Positions 1-5,238 of a DNA stretch of 5,238 nucleotides are shown here, in pieces; within the stretch, counting starts at the first letter, position 1, and each line of letters starts with the position of its first letter. The position numbers were made by a program, and so were the translations under genes. The notes below the pieces were generated by a model. That model was not told the origin of the DNA. It did no database searches and was given only the letters and a program-made list of their open reading frames with translations. Origin of the DNA: Burkholderiales bacterium (lineage in GTDB: Bacteria > Pseudomonadota > Gammaproteobacteria > Burkholderiales > Burkholderiaceae_C); contig CANGHQ010000163.1 in NCBI GenBank assembly GCA_947453585.1, forward strand, positions 1-5,238, written 5' to 3'.

Positions 1-108
1 CGCAGTGTTGGGGTGAAGGGCATTGACGAAGATGACTACAAGATCGCTCGGGACGCACTTGTGTCGGTCGGGCGGGCCATCAAAGGACGTGGGCGCGGAG
101 GCTCCTTG
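1..108 (+). other. Region encoding a winged-helix-like N-terminal segment of the methyltransferase
   Basis: The encoded segment reads DEDDYKIARDALVSVG followed by a basic, glycine-rich turn, GRGRGGS (residues 25-31 from the GTG at 13). The pattern of an acidic start, helix, short hydrophobic stretch and glycine/arginine wing resembles small winged-helix domains attached to some restriction-modification methyltransferases. That is recall of a pattern, not a search result. In-frame codons continue to base 1, so the first helix of such a domain would lie outside the window. A shorter start at the ATG at 217 would remove it and leave a 982-residue protein. Confidence 0.5.
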
Positions 109-3100
109 GCGCGTTCCAATGGCGAAGAAAGGCCCGACTTCGCATTGGTGCCAAAGGATGTGATTCCAGTCTTACGGGCCAATGGCGCCACCAAAACATC
201 CCCGCTAAAGCCGATCATGCCCAGCGCTGATGCAAATGGTGAGGCGCACGTAGTCGCCTATCGCCACGCCGACCGCCGAAAGAACAACCCCGACGTGGGC
301 TTGGTGACCGAAGCCAGCGACCCCGAACAGCCCAAGACCCGCCACGCCTATGACCCGCACCTAGACCCTGCCCTGCAATTTGATTCAGCTCGCGCCAGAG
401 CAGAGCAAATGATCGAGGACGCCCTGGCTGGGGATGACCCTGCTGCCATGCGCCAAGCATTGGAGGCGCTGCGCCGCATGAGCGCGCCCTACTTGCAATG
501 GGCTGGCAAGGCCGAGCGCACCAGTTTTGAAGTAGACACGGTGAGCTTGCACGTGCATGAACGCATAGACGCCATCAGCATCCTGAGCGCTGTGGCAAAG
601 CGCCAACGTAAAAAAAACGACCGATCAGCAACCACTGGCTTACAGCCGGGCTTGTTTGAGGCGCCTTTTGAGAGCCTGCCTCTACGCTCGGCGGTAGACT
701 TTTACAAGCACGACAGGGGCTGGGCTAACCGGCTGGTGGCGGGCGACAGCCTGCTGGTGATGAACAGCCTGCTGCAAAAAGAAGGCACGGCCGGACAGGT
801 GCAGATGATTTACATCGACCCGCCTTATGGCATCAAGTACGGCAGCAACTTTCAGCCCTTCACCAACAAGCGCGACGTGAAAGACCGCTCAGACGCCGAC
901 CTGGCGCAAGAGCCCGAGACGATCAAGGCGTTTCGCGACACCTGGGAGTTAGGCATTCACTCCTACCTGACGTATTTACGCGATCGAATGCTGCTGGCGA
1001 AGGATTTGCTTAGTGAGACGGGCAGTGTGTTTGTGCAGATATCGGATGAGAATTTGCACTTAGTACGACAGCTGTGTGATGAAATTTTTGGTAATTGTAA
1101 TTTTTGCCGACAAATTTCGGTAACTAAAACCGCTGGCTTTGGGGCGACTCTTTTACCGGTAACACAAGACTACGTCGTTTGGTATGCCAAGAATTTAAAG
1201 GTCGTGAAATTTCACCAGCTTTACGGAGACAAGGTTCCAGGGATTGGTGGGGATGAAGCGCTAATTGACTTTGGGAACTACAAGAAAATTGATCGCGAAG
1301 GCAATCGCTATCGCATCGACAACTTAACCGGCCAAAACACAAATACCGAAAGCTGCCTCTTCACTTACGACTTCCGAGGCAGAAAATACACCACCCCCAG
1401 CACACGTCAGTGGAAGACAACCCGTCGAGGACTCGAAAGAGCATCAAATGCTAATCGCCTTGAATCCACAGGTGACGGAATCTACTATCGCCGTCGCCTG
1501 GAAGATTTTGCAGCGCGCGCAGTTACTGACAAATGGGGGGATACCGGTTCGGGTGGATTCGGTGACGATAAGGTCTACGTTGTGCAGACCGGTGCGAAAG
1601 TCATCGAGCGCTGCATGCTAATGACCACCGACCCCGGAGACCTCGTTCTCGACCCAACCTGCGGCAGCGGCACCACCGCCTATGTCGCCGAAAAGTGGGG
1701 CCGCCGCTGGATCACCTGCGACACCTCGCGTGTGGCCGTCACGCTGGCTAAGCAGAGGCTGATGACGGCCAGCTTTGACTACTTTGCACTGCGCTACCCG
1801 CATGAAGGTCTAAAGGGCGGCTTCATTTACAAGACGGTGCCGCACGTCACACTCAAAAGCATTGCAAACAACCCCGAGATTGACGCAATCTACGACCGAC
1901 TGCACCCAGGCATAGCCGCTGCGCTGGCCGAATTAAATACATGCCTGGCCGCGGAACCCCCGAAGACGCCCTTCACCGTAACCGAGGGTGCCCGCAAGGG
2001 ACAACAATTGGCCCTGGGCAAAAAAGACATGGCCCTACTTGAATGGGAAGTGCCATTTGACTTCCCCGAGGAATGGTCGGCCAGCCGCAGTAAGGCCGGA
2101 GCCCCCACCGGTGCATTGGCAACTGCGTTTAAGGCATTTCATATGGCCCGCCTAAAAATGCAGGTCGAGATGGACCGCAGCATCGCTGCCCAGGCAGAAA
2201 GTGAGACGCTGTATGACCAGCCCGAAAAGGCCAAGAACAAGCTGCGCGTGACCGGTCCTTTCACGGTGGAGGCCGTGCCCTTCCCAACCGTGCTTAGCCT
2301 GCAAGAACACGCGGTGCATGCACCAACCCCGCAAGAGGCGGACTTGGCTGTCGCCCGCACCGGCATCACCAGCCAGCAGCACCATTGGCGCGACGAATTG
2401 CTAAAAACAGGTATTCGCGGCAAGGGTGGTCAGATGTTGCGTTTTGCCGAGCTGGAGGTGCTGCCCGGCACCATTTGCCTGCACGCCAGCGGCCACCTGG
2501 ATACGGGCGAGCGCGTGGTGATCAGCTTTGGGCCCGAGCATGGTGCGTTAGAACCAAGGCAAGTTGACCCTGCCCTGGGTGAAGCGCAAACCCTGCGACC
2601 GTCTGCCAAATACGTGATTTTTTGCGCTTTCAACTTTGACCCAGAAGCTGCCAAAGACATTGACGAGACGAAGTGGCCTGGGGTGACGCTGCTCAAGGCG
2701 CAAATGAACACCGACCTGCTGACCGAAGATTTGAAAAAGGCCCGCGCCAGCAATCAGAGCTTTTGGCTCATGGGCCAGCCCGACGTGCAATTGAAGCACC
2801 TTACTGCCGGCCACTGGCAGGTGGAGGTCGGCGGATTTGACTACTTTGACACCGTCAAAGGTGAGCTGGTTTCGGGCGGCAAGCGCAATATTGCGGCTTG
2901 GTCGCTAGATACGGACTACGACGGGCGAAGCTTGTTTCCGCACCAGTTTTTCTTTCCGATGGCGGGCAAGGATGAAGGCTGGATGAAGCTCAAAAAGGAT
3001 ATTCGAGCCGAACTGGACGAAGATTTACTGAAACACTTTGTCGGCACCGTATCGCTGCCGTTTGAAGAAGGCGTAAACAAAACCATCGCAATAAAAATTG

Positions 3101-3165
3101 TGGATGACCGAGGCATTGAGTCGCTTAAGGTCATGAAGCTGGTGGCTACCAGCGCCACGGTTTGA
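1..3165 (+). CDS. Type III-like site-specific DNA adenine-N6 methyltransferase (Mod subunit), 5'-partial
   Basis: Predicted to transfer a methyl group from S-adenosylmethionine to the N6 of adenine in a specific DNA site, protecting host DNA from the restriction partner encoded next. Residues are numbered from the GTG at 13. Residues 1-35 resemble a winged-helix segment ending in GRGRGGS (25-31). The catalytic motif IV DPPYG is at 269-273, followed by SVFVQISDEN at 338-347. A presumed target-recognition region spans about 366-520. A motif X-like segment (VVQTGAKVIERC) is at 523-534 and the SAM-binding motif I DPTCGSGTT at 547-555. This order is that of beta-class type III Mod enzymes. About 450 further residues follow, including RVTGPFTV (745-752), VVISFGPEHG (835-844) and LDTDYDG (965-971), making the protein much longer than a usual Mod of about 650 residues. 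The frame is open through base 1 and the GTG at 13 has no ribosome-binding site, so the real start is probably upstream. Function is confident; the recognition sequence is unknown. Confidence 0.93.
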   Translation, partial: RSVGVKGIDEDDYKIARDALVSVGRAIKGRGRGGSLARSNGEERPDFALVPKDVIPVLRANGATKTSPLKPIMPSADANGEAHVVAYRHADRRKNNPDVGLVTEASDPEQPKTRHAYDPHLDPALQFDSARARAEQMIEDALAGDDPAAMRQALEALRRMSAPYLQWAGKAERTSFEVDTVSLHVHERIDAISILSAVAKRQRKKNDRSATTGLQPGLFEAPFESLPLRSAVDFYKHDRGWANRLVAGDSLLVMNSLLQKEGTAGQVQMIYIDPPYGIKYGSNFQPFTNKRDVKDRSDADLAQEPETIKAFRDTWELGIHSYLTYLRDRMLLAKDLLSETGSVFVQISDENLHLVRQLCDEIFGNCNFCRQISVTKTAGFGATLLPVTQDYVVWYAKNLKVVKFHQLYGDKVPGIGGDEALIDFGNYKKIDREGNRYRIDNLTGQNTNTESCLFTYDFRGRKYTTPSTRQWKTTRRGLERASNANRLESTGDGIYYRRRLEDFAARAVTDKWGDTGSGGFGDDKVYVVQTGAKVIERCMLMTTDPGDLVLDPTCGSGTTAYVAEKWGRRWITCDTSRVAVTLAKQRLMTASFDYFALRYPHEGLKGGFIYKTVPHVTLKSIANNPEIDAIYDRLHPGIAAALAELNTCLAAEPPKTPFTVTEGARKGQQLALGKKDMALLEWEVPFDFPEEWSASRSKAGAPTGALATAFKAFHMARLKMQVEMDRSIAAQAESETLYDQPEKAKNKLRVTGPFTVEAVPFPTVLSLQEHAVHAPTPQEADLAVARTGITSQQHHWRDELLKTGIRGKGGQMLRFAELEVLPGTICLHASGHLDTGERVVISFGPEHGALEPRQVDPALGEAQTLRPSAKYVIFCAFNFDPEAAKDIDETKWPGVTLLKAQMNTDLLTEDLKKARASNQSFWLMGQPDVQLKHLTAGHWQVEVGGFDYFDTVKGELVSGGKRNIAAWSLDTDYDGRSLFPHQFFFPMAGKDEGWMKLKKDIRAELDEDLLKHFVGTVSLPFEEGVNKTIAIKIVDDRGIESLKVMKLVATSATV
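610..617 (+). repeat. Run of eight A residues inside the methyltransferase gene
   Basis: Eight consecutive A bases encode the KKN of RQRKKNDR, about 65 residues before the DPPY motif. Read in the gene frame the tract ends as A AAA AAC, which has the X XXY YYZ form of a -1 slippery site. Gain or loss of one base would end translation early (TGA at 657 or TAG at 695), before the catalytic motifs. Whether it slips in vivo is unknown; the length is modest for a phase-variable tract. Confidence 0.6.
1108..1572 (+). other. Region encoding the presumed target-recognition domain of the methyltransferase
   Basis: In beta-class methyltransferases the target-recognition domain sits between the DPPY half and the motif X/motif I half of the catalytic core. 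Here that interval is about residues 366-520. It contains a hydrophobic N-terminal part, an aromatic and basic stretch (RQWKTTRRGLER) and an adjacent RLESTGDGIYYRRRLEDF segment, like the DNA-contacting region of type III Mod proteins. Its 5' part has clearly lower GC than the flanking catalytic regions. Boundaries are approximate and inferred from motif order. Confidence 0.6.
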
Positions 3166-3172
3166 GGTGGAG
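3164..3172 (+). promoter_or_regulatory. Ribosome-binding site of the restriction subunit, overlapping the mod stop codon
   Basis: GAGGTGGAG lies just before the ATG at 3177. Its first part (GAGGT) is 8 bases from the start codon and shares two bases with the TGA stop (3163-3165) of the methyltransferase. This decides the start of the second gene and points to translational coupling: ribosomes ending on mod can restart on res. No promoter is visible in the 11-base gap, so the two genes are probably one transcript. Confidence 0.8.
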
Positions 3173-3176
3173 CAAT

Positions 3177-5238
3177 ATGCCAGGCCCGCAATCCCTCATC
3201 ATTAATTCGGCCTTTGTCGAGCCACAGCAGCATTGGGCGGAGAACACCGATCGCACCCTTCGCCTAGAGCCAGAACGCCGCCCGGCGGGCTACGAAATCA
3301 TCGACACCCGCGAAAACACGCGCCGCCAGGTGGCTATTCCACTGGTGGACGATATTCGCCAGCGCGTGGGGCAGTGGCGCGCAGCGCAGTGGCCGGGCGC
3401 TACGGCCGTGACTTTGGAGTTGCTCACCCATTGGTGGGACTTGGAAAACGTGTCCCGCCGCCAATACCCGTTTTACTTTTGCCAGCTTGAAGCGATTGAA
3501 ACGCTAATTTGGATGCAGGAAGCACAAGCCGAGTACCGCCAAGGCATCCACGTACAGGGCGACGGCGGCGCGTTTGAGCGGGTCTGCAACAAGATGGCCA
3601 CCGGTAGCGGAAAAACCACGGTGATGGCGATGATCATCACCTGGCAAGTGCTCAATGCGCTGGCCTACCCGAAGTCACCGCGCAAATACTCAAGTGCCAT
3701 CTTTGTGGTGGCGCCGGGCCTGACCGTCAAATCCAGGTTGCAAGTGCTGTTGCCTGGTCATACCGAAAACTACTACGACAGTTTTGACCTGTGCCCCTCT
3801 GAATCCCTGCGCCAGAAGCTAAACCGCGCAGAGGTGTTGATTGAAAACTGGCATACGCTGATGCCGCTGCGGCAACAAGACAGATCAGTCGTCAAGAAGG
3901 GCAACGAAAGTGACGATGCGTACACCAAGCGGGTACTAGGAAAGCTGGCCATCTTCAAGGACTTGGTAGTGATTAATGACGAGGCGCACCACGCTTATCG
4001 GACACCGGCCAACGTAAAGGTCGGCAAGGCAGAGGCGGCAGCCATAGGGATTGACTTGAACGAAGCAACACGCTGGGTAGAAGGTCTGGACCGCATCCAC
4101 AAGACCCGGCGCATTTCCCGCTGCTATGACTTGTCGGCGACGCCATTTGCACCCACTGGACGCACCAACACCGAGGCGGGCTTATTTAGCTGGGTGGTGT
4201 CTGACTTTGGCTTGAACGATGCTATTGAGGCCGGGTTGGTCAAGACCCCGCGTGTCGTGGTGCGCGACGATGCCCTGCCGAACGCGCAAACCCTGCGTCC
4301 CAAGCTGTACCACCTTTACCGGGAGCCCGAGGTGGCGGATGACCTGAATCGCAGAGCCGAGGTGCATGAGCCTCTGCCTGCGCTGGTGCAGCAGGCGTAT
4401 ACCTTGCTGGGGGCAGACTGGCGTGCCACCGCTGCTGAATGGGCGAATTTGGGCCACTTATCCCCACCCGTGATGCTGACGGTTTGCAACCGCACGGAAA
4501 CGGCTGCACGCGTAGAGCATTACTTCAACAAGGGTTATGCGCAATGGCCCGAACTGCACAACGCAGAGCGAACTTTTCGAGTGGATTCCAAGGTGCTAGA
4601 AAAGGCAGAGCTTGGTGAAACCGCTACTGCAGACAAAGACTATGAGCTGCGTCTGCGCGAAATCGTCGAGGCGGCGCGAATCCCAGAAACGCATAGGGAA
4701 ACCTTACTCGCCATGAAAAAAGAAGAGCTGTTGCGTGAGCTGGTGGACTCGGTCGGCAAACGCGGCCAGGCGGGACAAGACCTGCAAAACGTGGTGTCAG
4801 TCGCCATGCTCTCCGAAGGATGGGACGCAAAAAATGTTACCCACATCATGGGCCTGAGGGCATTTACGAGCCAGCTCTTGTGCGAGCAAGTGATCGGACG
4901 GGGCTTGCGGCGGGTTGCCTACGACAAAGACAAGGACGGTCTTTATTTACCCGAGTTCGTAAATGTCTTTGGCGTGCCTCTGTCCATTGCCTTGCAGTCC
5001 AGCGCCGACGGGCCCCCGCCGCCGCCGCCAAAGCCCAGCACACAGATTCACTCGTTGAGTGAACGCAATATGTTTGAAATCCGGTGGCCGAATATCTTGC
5101 GGGTAGACCAAGTGGTTCGCCCGCAATTGGTAGTCGAGTGGAGCAAAGTAGGCACCCTCACGATTGACCCAGCCACTGTCCAATTGCATGCGGAGCTCGC
5201 CCCGGCCTTGGGCGGCGCCGCCGATTGGAGTCAGGTGC
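3177..5238 (+). CDS. Type III-like restriction enzyme helicase subunit (Res), DEAD/DEAH superfamily 2, 3'-partial
   Basis: Predicted ATP-driven helicase/translocase subunit of a restriction endonuclease, acting in the cytoplasm with the upstream methyltransferase. Reading from the ATG at 3177, the frame is open for 687 codons and runs off the right edge with no stop. Visible motifs, in order: a Q-motif-like FCQLEAIET (Q103); Walker A ATGSGKT at 141-147 (K146); motif II DEAH at 268-271; motif III SAT at 320-322; EGWD at 547-550; motif VI QVIGRGLRR at 571-579. All ATPase residues look intact. A six-proline run lies at 613-618. Family members are usually about 900-1000 residues with a C-terminal PD-(D/E)xK nuclease; that part lies outside the window, so nuclease competence is unproven. 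It resembles the large helicase-type restriction proteins found beside Mod-like methyltransferases, whose N-termini carry an EPxxHW-type segment (here EPQQHW, 16-21). Start choice is supported by a good Shine-Dalgarno and the 11-base gap to the previous gene. A general helicase role is possible but unlikely given the partner. Confidence 0.93.
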   Translation, partial: MPGPQSLIINSAFVEPQQHWAENTDRTLRLEPERRPAGYEIIDTRENTRRQVAIPLVDDIRQRVGQWRAAQWPGATAVTLELLTHWWDLENVSRRQYPFYFCQLEAIETLIWMQEAQAEYRQGIHVQGDGGAFERVCNKMATGSGKTTVMAMIITWQVLNALAYPKSPRKYSSAIFVVAPGLTVKSRLQVLLPGHTENYYDSFDLCPSESLRQKLNRAEVLIENWHTLMPLRQQDRSVVKKGNESDDAYTKRVLGKLAIFKDLVVINDEAHHAYRTPANVKVGKAEAAAIGIDLNEATRWVEGLDRIHKTRRISRCYDLSATPFAPTGRTNTEAGLFSWVVSDFGLNDAIEAGLVKTPRVVVRDDALPNAQTLRPKLYHLYREPEVADDLNRRAEVHEPLPALVQQAYTLLGADWRATAAEWANLGHLSPPVMLTVCNRTETAARVEHYFNKGYAQWPELHNAERTFRVDSKVLEKAELGETATADKDYELRLREIVEAARIPETHRETLLAMKKEELLRELVDSVGKRGQAGQDLQNVVSVAMLSEGWDAKNVTHIMGLRAFTSQLLCEQVIGRGLRRVAYDKDKDGLYLPEFVNVFGVPLSIALQSSADGPPPPPPKPSTQIHSLSERNMFEIRWPNILRVDQVVRPQLVVEWSKVGTLTIDPATVQLHAELAPALGGAADWSQV
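5013..5030 (+). repeat. CCG-rich tract encoding six prolines in the restriction subunit
   Basis: Six proline codons in a row (CCC, four CCG, CCA) encode residues 613-618, shortly after helicase motif VI (571-579). This probably marks a flexible or extended linker between the helicase core and the following domain. Triplet slippage would change the number of prolines without breaking the frame. Confidence 0.7.

Noticed and set aside
1535..1540. Run of six G bases in the methyltransferase gene
   Set aside because: Considered as a phase-variation tract, but six G's is too short to stand out in a gene of this GC content, and the codons (TGG GGG GAT) fit the conserved-looking DKWGDTG segment.
2139..2423. 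Minus-strand open frame of 94 codons, with others at 2430-2753 and 2916-3233
   Set aside because: They are antisense to the methyltransferase C-terminal part, have cysteine- and serine-rich products without motifs, and show no ribosome-binding site that I could find.
3166..3176. Promoter or terminator between the two genes
   Set aside because: The gap is only 11 bases and is taken up by the ribosome-binding site and its spacer. No hairpin or promoter boxes can fit.
3233..3490. Plus-strand open frame of 85 codons
   Set aside because: It lies entirely within the N-terminal coding part of the restriction subunit in another frame. Its product is arginine- and proline-rich and looks like a frame shadow, while the overlapping frame encodes recognisable family motifs.
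4820..5062. Plus-strand open frame of 80 codons
   Set aside because: It overlaps the helicase motif V/VI region in another frame. The motif-bearing frame is clearly the coding one.
1..5238. A DISARM or BREX locus
   Set aside because: A methyltransferase next to a helicase could suggest either, but the beta-class Mod-like enzyme plus Res-type helicase fits a type III-like pair. No DrmA/DrmB, PglZ or BrxC-like protein is visible in the window.

Overview
The window holds two large plus-strand genes in tandem. They are a DNA adenine methyltransferase (Mod-like) and a superfamily 2 DEAD/DEAH-type helicase of the type III restriction Res family. Together they form an apparent type III-like restriction-modification (RM) operon. 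Both genes are cut by the window: the first is open through the left edge, the second through the right edge. Coding density is close to 100%, and the only intergenic sequence is 11 bases (3166-3176). I saw no RNA gene, CRISPR array, insertion sequence, attachment site or terminator.

Layout: positions 1-3165 encode the methyltransferase. A short N-terminal stretch resembles a winged-helix DNA-binding segment. It is followed by a linker, a beta-class methyltransferase core (DPPY before the motif I glycine loop, with a presumed target-recognition region between them), and a C-terminal extension of about 450 residues that ordinary type III Mod proteins lack. Positions 3177 to the right edge encode the first 687 residues of the helicase/restriction subunit, with Walker A, DEAH, SAT and the QxxGRGLRR arginine-finger motif all intact. 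The nuclease domain that usually sits at the C-terminus of Res proteins would lie beyond the window and cannot be assessed.

How the genes would work together: the methyltransferase would modify adenines at a recognition site. The helicase partner, in complex with it, would translocate on or switch along unmodified DNA and cut through its missing C-terminal domain. The ribosome-binding site of the second gene overlaps the stop codon of the first, which fits coupled translation with the protective enzyme made first.

Organism: GC content is roughly 55-60% by eye, codons end mostly in G or C, and the Shine-Dalgarno sequence is clear. This suggests a proteobacterium, perhaps a betaproteobacterium of the Burkholderiales, but that is a guess from composition and general protein resemblance. 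RM operons move horizontally, so the host cannot be fixed from this locus. The most notable internal signals are a fall in GC confined to the target-recognition region of the methyltransferase, an in-phase run of eight A residues just upstream of its catalytic core, and the fused N- and C-terminal extensions.
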